Positions 6,957-15,004 of a stretch of 33,810 bases of DNA are shown piece after piece (positions within the stretch are counted from its first letter, which is position 1; the number at the start of each line of letters is the position of its first letter). Source of the stretch: DASXMR01 sp036495525 (lineage in GTDB: Bacteria > Actinomycetota > Actinomycetes > Streptosporangiales > Streptosporangiaceae); contig DASXMR010000122.1 of assembly GCA_036495525.1 (NCBI GenBank), forward strand, positions 1 through 33,810, given 5' to 3'. Below the pieces are notes generated by a model. It had not been told where the DNA came from and searched no databases. It saw nothing but the letters and a program-made list of their open reading frames with translations. Position numbers and translations under genes: made by a program.

Positions 6957-7643
6957 ATGAACCCGCTATCGGGCGTGCTCTCCGAGGCCTGGCAGATGTA
7001 CCGGCGCTACGCCGCGCACCTGCTGCTCATCTCGTTCGTTATCTATGTCGCAGCGGCCATCGTCGCAGCCGTGCTCGACCTGCCGGGCGGCCTGGTTGGC
7101 GGGCTGCTTGCCCTGATCGCCCAGCTCCTGGCCGCCTTCCTGCTGCAGGCCGCGCTGGTCAAGGCCGTGCAGGACGTCCGGGACGGCCGGGTCGACATGT
7201 CGCTGAGCGATACCGTCTCGGCGGCGACCCCGTTCATCTGGCCGGTCGCGGCCGCGTCGGTGCTGGCCGGCATCGCCATCGCCATCGGGCTCGCCCTGCT
7301 GATCGTCCCCGGCCTGATCCTGATCACCATCTGGGCGGTGATCATCCCAGTGATCGTGCTTGAGCGGTCGAGCGCGCTGGCCAGCTTCGGCCGGAGCCGG
7401 CAGCTGGTCCGCGGCCGCGGCTGGCACGTGTTCGCCACGCTGGTGCTGGTGTTCCTGATCCTGCTGATCGCCGACCTGGCCTTCGACCTGATCTTCTCGG
7501 CGCTGCCGGTGCTGCTGCGCAGCGGGCTGGCCACCATCATCTCCGGCACCCTGGTGGCGCCGTTCCTGGCGCTGGTGGTGACGCTCGTCTACTACCGGCT
7601 GTCCGGCATCGAGGCGCCCGGCGAGTCCTGGCCGCCGCGCTGA
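6957..7643 (+). CDS. Six-helix integral membrane protein (GlpQ-membrane-domain/YciC-like)
   Basis: 228-aa hydrophobic protein with about six membrane spans: residues 20-41, 45-70, 93-112, 116-135, 160-183 and 190-215. A cytoplasmic N-terminal helix (EAWQMYRRYAAHLL) and the loop ERSSALASFGRSRQLVRGRGW after the fourth span match the family related to the membrane domain of glycerophosphodiester phosphodiesterases. No soluble catalytic domain is present. Function is unknown for this type. ATG start at 6957, with only a weak upstream purine run. The strong hairpin just before it suggests its own promoter in the short gap. Confidence 0.8.
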   Translation: MNPLSGVLSEAWQMYRRYAAHLLLISFVIYVAAAIVAAVLDLPGGLVGGLLALIAQLLAAFLLQAALVKAVQDVRDGRVDMSLSDTVSAATPFIWPVAAASVLAGIAIAIGLALLIVPGLILITIWAVIIPVIVLERSSALASFGRSRQLVRGRGWHVFATLVLVFLILLIADLAFDLIFSALPVLLRSGLATIISGTLVAPFLALVVTLVYYRLSGIEAPGESWPPR

Positions 7644-7692
7644 CCAGCTAGCCGGGCACGGCGCTTGCAGGCGGCTGCGGCAGGGTGGAGTC

Positions 7693-8202
7693 ATGACCGT
7701 GCCGTTTCCCAGCCCGACCAGCCCGGTGCCTGGCCGCGCCGAGGTGTTCCTCGGCTACCTCGACTACTTCCGGTCGCGGCTGCTCGACAAGATCGCGGCC
7801 CTGCCGCCGCAGGCACAGCGCAGCAGCAGCCTGCCGTCCGGCTGGACGCCGCTTGAGCTGCTCAGGCACCTGGCTTACGTCGAGCTGCGCTGGCTGGAGT
7901 GGGGCTACGAGGGCAAGGACGTCGGCGATCCGTGGGGTGACCAGCGGGACGGCCGGTGGTACCTGGCACCCGGTGAGACGCTGGCGGACCTGACGGCCGC
8001 GCTGCAAGCGCAGGCCGCCCGCACCAGCGCGATCGTCAGGTCGCATGAGCTGGACGAGGCCGGGCAGCCGGGCGAGCGGTGGGACGGCGCTGAGCCGGCG
8101 ACGCTGGAGCGGGTGCTTTTTCACCTGCTGCAGGAATACGCCAGGCACGCCGGCCACCTGGATATCGTCGCCGAGCTGGCCGGCGGCGAGCCGGGGGAGT
8201 GA
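7693..8202 (+). CDS. DinB/DUF664 family protein (putative metal-dependent thiol transferase fold)
   Basis: 169-aa four-helix-bundle protein. The metal-site pattern of the DinB superfamily is seen as His59 (ELLRHLAYVE) and the C-terminal EYARHAGHLD, giving His152 and His155. This variant is common in actinobacteria and includes mycothiol-dependent transferases, though most members are uncharacterised. Upstream AGGG/GGTGGAG (7682-7690) supports the ATG at 7693. It has no operon partner by overlap. A second, more diverged member is at 30022-30549. Thiol-transfer chemistry is family-level inference. Confidence 0.85.
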   Translation: MTVPFPSPTSPVPGRAEVFLGYLDYFRSRLLDKIAALPPQAQRSSSLPSGWTPLELLRHLAYVELRWLEWGYEGKDVGDPWGDQRDGRWYLAPGETLADLTAALQAQAARTSAIVRSHELDEAGQPGERWDGAEPATLERVLFHLLQEYARHAGHLDIVAELAGGEPGE

Positions 8203-8222
8203 GCCAGCGGGCCAGCCGGCTC
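8201..8222 (+). terminator. Hairpin overlapping the DinB stop
   Basis: GAGCCAGC (8201-8208) pairs with GCCGGCTC (8215-8222) with one mismatch and a 6-nt loop, starting inside the TGA at 8200-8202. Possible terminator; there is no T-tract. Confidence 0.3.
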
Positions 8223-8323
8223 GCCAGCTGCCTCGCTGACCGGCGGAGCCGCCGCCAATACGCCGCCGCCGATGCCGATCGGGTCGCCGCCGTAGATCAG
8301 GTACCGATAAGGTCTGAAATGGT

Positions 8324-9322
8324 ATGCGCATCCTCCTTCGCCTTACGGCGGCAGCCATGGCGGGCGGCGCCGTCGCCGGGGCCATCGTTGCCTGGGCACC
8401 CAATGCCTCGGTGTCGTCATCGGCCTTTTCCGCGGAGCACTTCCGGCCCGCCGGGCGCAGCGGGGTGCCCGCCGCGCCGTCACCAGCCCAGCCGGCGGAG
8501 GTATCGGCTACCTGGCAGCCGTACCGGGGGCCGGGCAGCACCGGCCCGAGCCGGGTGCTGGCCAGGGGCGTCGCGCTCGCCGACCCGGCCGCCGGGACCC
8601 TGCTGTGGAGTCGCAGCCTCAATACCGAGCGGCCCATCGGCAGCGTCACCAAGGTGATGACCGCGCTGGTGGTCATCCGCGCTGGGCACCTGAACCGGAA
8701 GATAAGGGTGCCGAAGGCGGTCATCCCGTACGTGAACAAATACTCCGGTGACAGCGCCGGGCTGCATCCCGGCGACCTGCTGACAGCCCGCCAGCTGCTG
8801 GAGGCCATGCTGCTGCCGTCCGGCTGCGACGCCGCCTACACGCTGGCGGTGGCCTACGGGCCCGGCATGCCGGCCTTCCTGGCGAAGATGAACGCGACCG
8901 CGCGTCAGCTCGGCATGCTGCACACGCGTTTCACCAGCCCCGACGGGCTGCCCTACCCCACCGAGACCTCGACCTACTCCACCCCGGCCGACCTGCTCAC
9001 GCTGGGGCTGAATGCGATGAAATCCCCGGTCGTCCGCGAGATCGTGGGGCAGCGGCTCTACCAGATACCGAAAGGGCCTGGCCACCATCACTACTGGTGG
9101 GGCAATACCAACGACCTCATCGGCGGCTATCAGGGCGCCCAGGGCATCAAGACCGGGTACACCGACGCCGCGCTGCACTGCCTGCTATTCCAGGCCGCCC
9201 GCCGGGGCAGGACCCTGCTCGGCGTCGTGCTCGGCAGCCCGGCTACCGGACCGGAGTCCGGGGCCGTGAACGCCGCCCGCGTGCTCAACTGGGGCTTCGG
9301 CCTCAAGGACGACCGGGCCTGA
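8324..9322 (+). CDS. D-alanyl-D-alanine carboxypeptidase (S11-type PBP), exported
   Basis: 332-aa peptidoglycan carboxypeptidase that would trim the terminal D-Ala of stem peptides outside the membrane. An N-terminal hydrophobic segment (residues 5-25) acts as signal or anchor, followed by a Ser/Pro/Ala-rich linker to about 75. Active-site motifs are SVTK (Ser107, Lys110), SGC at 166-168 in the SxN position, and KTG (276-278). The SxN asparagine is replaced by Cys (LPSGCDAAYTLA). I believe this occurs in some actinobacterial relatives, but it departs from the standard triad. The C-terminal beta-domain of longer PBP5-like enzymes is absent. ATG at 8324; the ribosome-binding site is weak. Its stop overlaps the next ATG (TGATG). 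Confidence 0.92.
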   Translation: MRILLRLTAAAMAGGAVAGAIVAWAPNASVSSSAFSAEHFRPAGRSGVPAAPSPAQPAEVSATWQPYRGPGSTGPSRVLARGVALADPAAGTLLWSRSLNTERPIGSVTKVMTALVVIRAGHLNRKIRVPKAVIPYVNKYSGDSAGLHPGDLLTARQLLEAMLLPSGCDAAYTLAVAYGPGMPAFLAKMNATARQLGMLHTRFTSPDGLPYPTETSTYSTPADLLTLGLNAMKSPVVREIVGQRLYQIPKGPGHHHYWWGNTNDLIGGYQGAQGIKTGYTDAALHCLLFQAARRGRTLLGVVLGSPATGPESGAVNAARVLNWGFGLKDDRA

Positions 9323-9693
9323 TGGCCACCCGGCTGGTGCACCTCGCGCACGACGCGCAGGACCCAGCGCGGCTCGCCCGGTTCTGGTCGGCAGCGCTCG
9401 GCTGGCGCATAGCACTCGAGAAGGCCGGCGTGGTGGCTATCTGCCCGCATGGCTACGCCTACCCGGAGCCGGGCGCGGTGCCGCTGGTCTTCGTCGCAGT
9501 GCCTGGCGCCAAGGCAGGCCAGAACCGGGTCCACCTGCACCTGGCGACCAGCTCGGCGGCGCACCAGCAGGAGCTGACCGAGCACCTGATCGGGCTTGGC
9601 GCCAGCCGGGCCGACATCGGCCAGGGCGGCGGGCCCTGGGTCGTGCTGACCGACCCCGAGGGCACGCACTTCTGCGTGCTCACCCCCTGCTGA
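9322..9693 (+). CDS. VOC family protein (Glyoxalase_6-like)
   Basis: 123-aa vicinal-oxygen-chelate protein. It begins TRLVHLAHDAQDPARLARFW, a typical first half that replaces the usual metal His with a non-canonical arrangement. The second half starts NRVHLHLATSSAAHQQELTE, and it closes with VVLTDPEGTHFCVLTPC. The start is fixed by the one-base overlap with the carboxypeptidase stop (TGATG at 9320-9324), so it is translationally coupled to a cell-wall enzyme. A functional link is not obvious and coupling may be only positional. Likely a small-molecule binding or isomerising protein; substrate unknown. Confidence 0.87.
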   Translation: MATRLVHLAHDAQDPARLARFWSAALGWRIALEKAGVVAICPHGYAYPEPGAVPLVFVAVPGAKAGQNRVHLHLATSSAAHQQELTEHLIGLGASRADIGQGGGPWVVLTDPEGTHFCVLTPC

Positions 9694-9750
9694 CGTGCCG
9701 CCGCGCCCAGCGCGCTGGCCGGGCCAGGCGTCCGGACTCGCGGAGCCGGC

Positions 9751-9783
9751 TGCCGGCACCGCAGCTGCGCCCGGCCGCCGGCA
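9751..9783 (+). terminator. Hairpin in the gap after the VOC gene
   Basis: TGCCGGC (9751-9757) and GCCGGCA (9777-9783) form a 7-bp stem with a 19-nt loop. A perfect palindrome CCAGCGCGCTGG lies at 9707-9718, 14 nt past the stop. Either could end the carboxypeptidase-VOC transcript. The rest of the 245-nt gap shows nothing recognisable. Confidence 0.35.
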
Positions 9784-9938
9784 AGTCTCCTGCACGCCAG
9801 GTTCACCCGGCCTGCGCGCGGGCAGGGTTAACTGACGGTCCGGGTCGAGATCGGGAACGGGGGACCTGCGGTGGCTGATTGTGACGGCCCGAGCCGTCAG
9901 CAGGCGGCGCGGGCCAGGCTGGCAGGCTGCGGCTGCCG

Positions 9939-10661
9939 ATGATCGACCTGTCCACGCTGGCCATAGACTCGCCGATCTCGTACGCGGTAGCCGTGCTGCT
10001 GCCGGCCTTCGACGCTGTGGTGCCGATCCTGCCCAGCGAGACTGCCGTCATCGCGCTCGGCGTGGCGACGGCCGGCAGCACCGATCCGCGGATCTTCGTG
10101 CTGGTCGCGCTGGCCGCCTTCGGCGCCTTCGCCGGCGACAACCTGTGCTATTACCTCGGCCGCCGGTTCGGCCCGCGGGTCGAGCGCCGCTTCCTGTCCG
10201 GCGAGAAGGGCGCCAAGGGGCGGGCCTGGGCCGAGCAGGCGCTGGCCAGGTTCGGCGCCTGGCTGATCATCAGCTGCCGGTTCATTCCTGGCGGGCGCAC
10301 GGTGGTGACGCTCACCTGCGGGCTGATTGGCTACCCGCGCCGCAGCTTCGTGCCTGCCACCGCGGTCGCCGGCCTGATCTGGGCCAGCTATGCCTTCGCC
10401 ATCGGCCGGATCGGCGGCGCGGCATTCGAGCGGCGGCCGTGGATCGGGCTGCTGCTAGGCCTCGGCGTTGCGCTGGCCGTCAGCGGCCTGGTCGAGCTGG
10501 TGCGGCGCAGCGGGCTGTGGCGGCGGCTGCGCGGCCGGGGCCGGGCGGCCGGGGCCGGCGGCCAGGCGCCAGACGGCCAGGACGCGGGACAGGCAGACGG
10601 CAGCGGGCCTGGCGCGCAGCTGCCGCAACGCGCTGGCGGCCGGCGCTCGGGCAGGCCATGA
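9939..10661 (+). CDS. DedA family membrane protein
   Basis: 240-aa polytopic protein of the DedA/VTT superfamily, whose members act in lipid-carrier or phospholipid handling and membrane homeostasis. Diagnostic parts are the re-entrant region PILPSETAVIALGV (29-42), the segment FAGDNLCYYLGRRFG (64-78), and RFIPGGRTVVTLTCGLIG (about 114-131), which holds the conserved Arg and Gly residues. Four to five hydrophobic spans are visible. The last 45 residues are a Gly/Ala/Arg-rich, probably disordered cytosolic tail. ATG at 9939 without a strong ribosome-binding site. A small perfect hairpin (TCGGCT-GATA-AGCCGA, 10662-10677) lies between it and the next gene. Confidence 0.92.
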   Translation: MIDLSTLAIDSPISYAVAVLLPAFDAVVPILPSETAVIALGVATAGSTDPRIFVLVALAAFGAFAGDNLCYYLGRRFGPRVERRFLSGEKGAKGRAWAEQALARFGAWLIISCRFIPGGRTVVTLTCGLIGYPRRSFVPATAVAGLIWASYAFAIGRIGGAAFERRPWIGLLLGLGVALAVSGLVELVRRSGLWRRLRGRGRAAGAGGQAPDGQDAGQADGSGPGAQLPQRAGGRRSGRP

Positions 10662-10677
10662 TCGGCTGATAAGCCGA
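10662..10677 (+). other. Small stem-loop between dedA-like and ThDP-enzyme genes
   Basis: TCGGCT (10662-10667) and AGCCGA (10672-10677) pair perfectly around a GATA loop, immediately after the DedA stop and just before AAGGA (10681-10685), the ribosome-binding site of the next gene. It could attenuate or terminate between the two genes. Confidence 0.35.
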
Positions 10678-10691
10678 CGAAAGGATCAGCC

Positions 10692-12296
10692 ATGCCCGCA
10701 GTGCCCGCCCCGTCCCAGGCTGCGGGCCAGCTGATCGGCGCGCAGGGGCTTATCTCCAGCCTGGTGGCGGCGGGGGTAGACGTCTGCTTCGCCAACCCAG
10801 GCACCTCGGAGATGCACTTCGTGCACTCGCTGGACTCGGTACCGCAGATGCGGGGCGTGCTCGCGCTCTTCGAAGGCGTCGCCACTGGCGCCGCCGACGG
10901 CTATGCACGGATCACCGGCCGGCCGGCCGCTGTGCTGCTGCACCTCGGCCCCGGCCTCGGCAACGGGCTGGCGAACCTGCATAACGCGCGCCGCGCGCAC
11001 AGTCCGGTGCTGTGCATCGTCGGCGCGCACGCGACCAGCCACGAGCGGTACGACGCACCGCTGCAGTCCGACATCGAGGCCGTCGCCCGCTCGGTCTCCG
11101 GGTGGGTCGGCAAGCCAGGCAGCACCCGCTCCCTGTCGCACGAGGCGATGCGCGCGGTTGAGGCCACCCGCCTGGACGGCGGCCAGGTAGCGACCCTCGT
11201 GCTGCCCGCCGACGTGTCGTGGGGCGCCGGCGGGGTGGTCGCGCCGGCCAGGCCAGTACCGCAGCCGGACCCGGTCGACGCGGGCGCCGTCCATGCGGTG
11301 GCCGGGATCCTGCAGGGCGGATCGGCCTCGCTGCTGCTCCTCGGCAGCCGGGCGCTGACCGAGCGCGGGCTGCGCGCGGCCGGGCGGATTGCCGCGGCGA
11401 CCCGCGTGAGGCTGCTGGCCGAGGCGCATCCGGCGCGGATGGAGGGCGGTGCCGGGCTGCCCTGGGTGCAGCGGGTGCCATATCGCGCCGAGCAGGCCGA
11501 GGAACGGCTGGCCGGCACGCAGGACCTCATCCTCGCCGGGGCGCGCGCGCCGGTGACGTTCTTCGCCTACCCGGACCGGGACGGTGACCTGGTGCCCGAC
11601 GGGTGCACGGTCACCGTGCTGTCCGACCACGCGCAGGACACCGAGGCGGCACTCGACCAGCTGGCCGAGCTGGTCGGAGCGCCAGCCAGCGCTGCGCTGG
11701 CCCCGGCGGCGGCAGCGGCCGGCAGCGACGGCTCGCCGTCCGGCCCGCTGAGCGTGGGCAGCCTGGCCGCGGTGATCGCTGCCACGCTGCCCGAGCACGC
11801 GATCGTCGTCGACGAGGCGAACACCTCGGGCATCGCGCTGCCCGGCGCGCTGGCAGCCGCGCCGCGGCACACCGTGCTGACGCTGACCGGGGGAGCGATC
11901 GGCCAGGGCATGCCGGTCGCCACCGGCGCCGCGGTAGCGGCCCCTGACCGCCGGGTGCTGTGCGTCGATGCGGACGGCAGCGCCCTGTACACGATCCAGT
12001 CGCTGTGGACTCAGGCCCGCGAGCACCTCAACGTGACCACCGTCGTGGTCAACAACGCGGCCTACGCGGTGCTGCGGCTCGAGCTGGCCAGGGTCGGCGC
12101 CGGCCAGGCCGGCGAGCACGCAGCCAGCATGCTGTCGCTCGCCAGCCCGACTCCCGACTTCACTCAGGTCAGCCGCGGGCTCGGGGTGCCCGCCAGCCGG
12201 GTCACCACCGCCGAGGAACTGCACCGGGCGCTGCGCTACGGGTACGCCGCCGACGGTCCTTACCTGATCGAGGCGATCGTCCCGCCGCTCATCTGA
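10692..12296 (+). CDS. Thiamine-diphosphate enzyme, acetolactate synthase large-subunit-like
   Basis: 534-aa ThDP-dependent enzyme with the three-domain layout of the acetolactate synthase/benzoylformate decarboxylase family: PYR domain (about 14-175), central domain (195-330) and PP domain (355-525). The cofactor-activating Glu is Glu61 (LFEGVATGAADGYAR). The diphosphate/Mg motif is DADGS (426-430), followed about 24 residues later by NN (454-455), matching GDG-x(24-27)-N except that the first Gly is Ala. No small regulatory subunit gene is adjacent, and the central domain lacks an obvious FAD-binding pattern. It is therefore more likely a 2-oxo-acid decarboxylase or carboligase of unknown substrate than the biosynthetic IlvB. 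Start ATG with AAGGA 6 nt upstream. Its stop overlaps the convergent TPR gene by 8 nt. Confidence 0.88.
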   Translation: MPAVPAPSQAAGQLIGAQGLISSLVAAGVDVCFANPGTSEMHFVHSLDSVPQMRGVLALFEGVATGAADGYARITGRPAAVLLHLGPGLGNGLANLHNARRAHSPVLCIVGAHATSHERYDAPLQSDIEAVARSVSGWVGKPGSTRSLSHEAMRAVEATRLDGGQVATLVLPADVSWGAGGVVAPARPVPQPDPVDAGAVHAVAGILQGGSASLLLLGSRALTERGLRAAGRIAAATRVRLLAEAHPARMEGGAGLPWVQRVPYRAEQAEERLAGTQDLILAGARAPVTFFAYPDRDGDLVPDGCTVTVLSDHAQDTEAALDQLAELVGAPASAALAPAAAAAGSDGSPSGPLSVGSLAAVIAATLPEHAIVVDEANTSGIALPGALAAAPRHTVLTLTGGAIGQGMPVATGAAVAAPDRRVLCVDADGSALYTIQSLWTQAREHLNVTTVVVNNAAYAVLRLELARVGAGQAGEHAASMLSLASPTPDFTQVSRGLGVPASRVTTAEELHRALRYGYAADGPYLIEAIVPPLI

Positions 12297-12697
12297 CCTG
12301 CTGCAGGGCGGCCGGCACCAGCCGCGCGCCCGGCGGGTCAAGGCCGGCCGCCCGCATCAGCTCCAGGTCAGCCAGGATCAGCTCGCGGCCGGTGCGTTCC
12401 TTCGCGGGGTAGTAAGTGGCAGCCAGCCGTGTGCTGCAGGATCCGGATCGCGCCGCGCTCGCACAGGGGCTGCGCGGTGCCCGGCCGCAGCGCCGCGGCG
12501 CGGCCGAAGTCCGCCGCGGCGCCCTCGTAGTCGCCGAGCATCCGGCGGCACCGGCCCGAGCCGTGCACCGCCTGGTAGTCCGACGTGTCGGCGTCAAGCG
12601 CCGCGGTGAAGTCAGTCAGCGCAGCCTGGTAGTCGCCGGCGCGATAGAGCGCCCAGGCTCGCCGCGGCGCGCCATGGCCGTGCTGCTCTGCTGTCAC
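12289..12697 (-). pseudogene. TPR-repeat protein with an apparent +1 frameshift
   Basis: From GTG 12697 (GAGGAAGGA about 13 nt upstream) one frame reads RRAWALYRAGDYQAALTDF and then a second TPR unit, GDYEGAAADFGRAAALRPG, ending near GAIRILQH. The family-like C-terminus continues in another frame as LAATYYPAKERTGRELILAD and ends LVPAALQQVR at TGA 12289-12291. Dropping one base near 12430-12445 joins them. The 409-nt span is not a multiple of three. About 135 residues are expected, with two TPR helix pairs, probably a scaffold of unknown partner. Without the shift the first frame would run into unrelated sequence. No slippery heptamer is evident, so mutation or sequencing error is more likely than programmed shifting. 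Confidence 0.65.
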
Positions 12698-13077
12698 GCT
12701 GGCCGGAGTCCTTCCTCGGTCGCCGCGTCGCGCCGACGTGGGCAGTATGCCTGGCTGGCGCGGTGCGCCCGGATCAGGGGCATCTGCCCGCCCTGCGCCA
12801 TGTCCTTGCTGGTCCCGCAATTGCCTACCAGATCGCTCGGCAAGTTAACGGACAGCGGGCGTCATCCATTCCGGGTGAAATAACGCTGACCCCCTCCCCG
12901 AAGGCTCGCGAAGATGGTAGAAATACCTGGGTTCGGCTGAACGGAGACGATCAGCCGTGCCCGGGGGCCGCACCAGCTAAACATGAAAATCCTGTAGTCC
13001 GTTTGGTGAATGCCCGGCAAATAGCCGGCTTTCACCTTGTGCGAAATAAGCACTACGTAAAAAGAACGGGGAATCAG
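12698..13077 (+). promoter_or_regulatory. Gene-free stretch with a structured leader upstream of the GH12 gene
   Basis: This 380-nt gap holds no gene I can support. Its right half is richer in A/T than its surroundings and has two neat stem-loops on the plus strand. The first is CGGCTGA/TCAGCCG (12934-12940 with 12951-12957). The second is a compound hairpin with GGTGAA/TTCACC outer arms (13005-13010, 13031-13036) and CCGGC/GCCGG inner arms (13014-13018, 13024-13028) around an AAATA loop. A ribosome-binding site (GGGGA, about 13068-13072) follows. It looks like a regulated 5' leader of the secreted glycosidase. I could not match it to a known riboswitch class. Confidence 0.4.
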
Positions 13078-14016
13078 GTGGTAAAGGCCAGGGTGGCGCT
13101 GCGGCTGACTGCCGCGGCGACGGCGGTCGCCGTCCTGACGGGAGCTGCGGCCAGCGCCTCGACGTTCACTCCGAGCTCGCCTGCACTGGGCGCGCGAGGG
13201 CCGGCCGGCCAGGGGGCGGGCGGCGGGCCGGGGAAGACTGGCGGCGTGCCAACCGCTGCCGACCGCAATGCGGTACTGCCCGACTCAGCCGGACCGGGCG
13301 CGCTGGTAAATACGAACACGTTCTGCCATACGCTCGACTTCCGGCGGGTCAAGAAAGACAATATTGTCCGTAACGCTATTTTCCATCCCGATGTCGATAA
13401 GCAGTGCCTGACGACACCGCCATCGCGGCGGCCGGCCTTCCGGGTATCCCGGTCAACGGCGCACCTCCCGGATGGCAAGGTCTCTGCTTTCCCGGAGATC
13501 TTCACCGGCTGCCTGTGGAATCGCTGCACCCAGGACACCCGCTTCCCTAAGCAGGTGTTCAGCCTCCGGTACAGCGCGCAGACCACCTGGGAGACCCGGC
13601 TGCGCTCGGGCGGCCTGTGGAACGCGGCCTATGACATATGGGTATTCAGGCACCGGCACACGACCGGTCAGGCCCGCGGCGCCGAGCTGATGATCTGGCT
13701 GAAAACGCACGGCATGGGCAAGCCTCAAGGCTGGCCGATTTACACCATTGACGGGCGCCGGTGGTGGCTTGAGCACTGGGTTACCACCGACGGCAAGGGC
13801 AATTTCTGGAACTACCTGCAGTTCCGGCGGGTCCATCCGGTCAACCACGTGCACAACCTGAAGCTGAAGCCCTTCTTCAAGGTGGCCGAGCAGCGCGGGC
13901 TGATCAAGCCCAGGTGGTGGATCGAGGACGTCGCGGCCGGGTTCGAGATCTGGTCCGGCGGCCAGAACCTGCGCACCAGGTGGTTCTCCAACAAGGGCTT
14001 TGGCGCCAGGCGCTGA
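13078..14016 (+). CDS. Secreted glycoside hydrolase family 12-like protein (cellulase/xyloglucanase type)
   Basis: 312-aa exported protein. The signal peptide spans about residues 1-28 (MVKARVALRLTAAATAVAV..., cleavage near ASA-ST), followed by a Gly/Ala/Pro linker and a jelly-roll domain from about 75. GH12 hallmarks: LWNAAYDIWV (180-189), GAELMIWLK with candidate nucleophile Glu203, NFWNYLQF, and AGFEIWSGGQNL with candidate acid/base Glu290. The spacing between the two Glu is as in GH12 endoglucanases, which cut beta-1,4-glucans outside the cell. GTG start at 13078 with GGGGA upstream; the frame is open further 5', but that part lacks protein-like sequence and contains the leader hairpins. 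No carbohydrate-binding module is attached. Codon use around 13300-13420 is less GC-biased than in neighbours. Confidence 0.85.
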   Translation: MVKARVALRLTAAATAVAVLTGAAASASTFTPSSPALGARGPAGQGAGGGPGKTGGVPTAADRNAVLPDSAGPGALVNTNTFCHTLDFRRVKKDNIVRNAIFHPDVDKQCLTTPPSRRPAFRVSRSTAHLPDGKVSAFPEIFTGCLWNRCTQDTRFPKQVFSLRYSAQTTWETRLRSGGLWNAAYDIWVFRHRHTTGQARGAELMIWLKTHGMGKPQGWPIYTIDGRRWWLEHWVTTDGKGNFWNYLQFRRVHPVNHVHNLKLKPFFKVAEQRGLIKPRWWIEDVAAGFEIWSGGQNLRTRWFSNKGFGARR

Positions 14017-14359
14017 CGTCACATGCTTGCGCGGCCGGGTGTGCATGGTGGCCGCGCGTTCGCCCGGGGCGGAAGCCGGGGGAGGCGCAGTGCCCGGCGG
14101 TCACGGCTCAGATGGCGCGCCGGGCACCGCTGATACTGCCCGGGCCCGGGGGAATGGGTCCCAGGCAGATCGTGCCCCTCAGTGCGACTACCCCTCCCGC
14201 GGGACTCAAACATCCGGCAGGCCAGGGCCGGCCAGCCGGCCGCGTGGCAGTGGCGGCGCTGTACCCGGTCCGCGCTGCCGGGCGGCGCCGTGGCAGGTGC
14301 TGATCAGCACGGCGCAGGCGCTACGCTGGCCCCTGCGTCAGAATCGGAGGTGGCCGATC
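14017..14359. other. Gene-free stretch
   Basis: The 343 nt between the GH12 stop and the next start contain only a GC palindrome near 14140-14155 (CCCGGGCCCGGG) and no convincing ORF, promoter or RNA. It must hold the promoter of the gene at 14360. Confidence 0.4.
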
Positions 14360-14950
14360 GTGCGGATCTCGCAGTGGACGGCCGGCGTCGCTGCGGTAGT
14401 CGTGGTGGCCGCCGTCGCCGTCGGCGTGGTCTCCCAGCTGGGACCGCCGCGCCAGGTCGGCACCTCCGTCGGCCTGGTCACCGCGCCGGCCGACAGCACC
14501 ACGTCCCCGCCGCCGGTGGTGCTGCCCACCGATCCGTTCCTTGGCGACCGCTGCGCGATGGGCTGGTCCTCGTCTTCTCCCGGCGCGGTGTTCGCGCTCG
14601 GCAAGAACCCGGGCGGTCAGACGGTCGCCGGCACCTACCTGCCGCCCGTGCAGGGCTACCTGCTCAAGCTGGTAAACGACTCGAGTCACGACGCCGAGGT
14701 CACCGGCTTCAGCGTCGCCTTTTTTAACGAGCTGGGCGAGGAAATCAGCACCGACACCGAGCAGTGGCCAGATCCGAAGTTCCTGGCTCCCGGTCAGTCG
14801 CTGAGCTGGATCGAGGAGGCCGGCGCAGACCTGGGCGGCAACCTGGTAGCCGGCGGCAACGCGTCCGTCCCGCCCAACGCGATCACCTGCCAGCTCGCGA
14901 CGTGGGCAAGCCCGCAGTCCACACCGACCGCGGCAGCGTCCCAGCCCTGA
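14360..14950 (+). CDS. Exported/anchored protein of unknown function
   Basis: 196-aa protein not recognised. It has one N-terminal membrane segment (residues about 8-27, AGVAAVVVVAAVAVGVVSQL), then a Thr/Ser/Pro linker to about 57. The extracellular domain follows, with two cysteines (one in DRCAMGWSS, one in AITCQL near the end) that may form a disulfide. The part reading GYLLKLVNDSSHDAEVTGFS resembles an immunoglobulin-like or FxLYD-type beta-sandwich, where a polar domain contributes backbone strands (VKNDSS..V..F). GTG start at 14360, supported by CGGAGG (14345-14350) at 9 nt. It follows the secreted glycosidase on the same strand but with a 343-nt gap, so it is probably independent. Confidence 0.75.
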   Translation: MRISQWTAGVAAVVVVAAVAVGVVSQLGPPRQVGTSVGLVTAPADSTTSPPPVVLPTDPFLGDRCAMGWSSSSPGAVFALGKNPGGQTVAGTYLPPVQGYLLKLVNDSSHDAEVTGFSVAFFNELGEEISTDTEQWPDPKFLAPGQSLSWIEEAGADLGGNLVAGGNASVPPNAITCQLATWASPQSTPTAAASQP

Positions 14951-15004
14951 TCCGGCTGGGGCCTGATCCCGGCCCGGCCAGGTCCCGGTACGCGCGAGTC
15001 CCGC

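Noticed and set aside
12430..12445. Programmed +1 frameshifting in the TPR gene
   Set aside because: No slippery codon pair, stop codon at the site or stimulatory element was seen.
12928..12960. tRNA-like segment (GGTTCGGCTGAAC)
   Set aside because: No acceptor, D or anticodon arms fit around it.
12928..13036. c-di-AMP or c-di-GMP riboswitch
   Set aside because: Fragments such as GGTGAA and CAGCTAA are present, but the order and paired core of the known classes are missing.
12763..13077. N-terminal extension of the GH12 protein by 105 residues
   Set aside because: The extension has no domain, crosses two stem-loops, and would bury a clear signal peptide that begins at GTG 13078.
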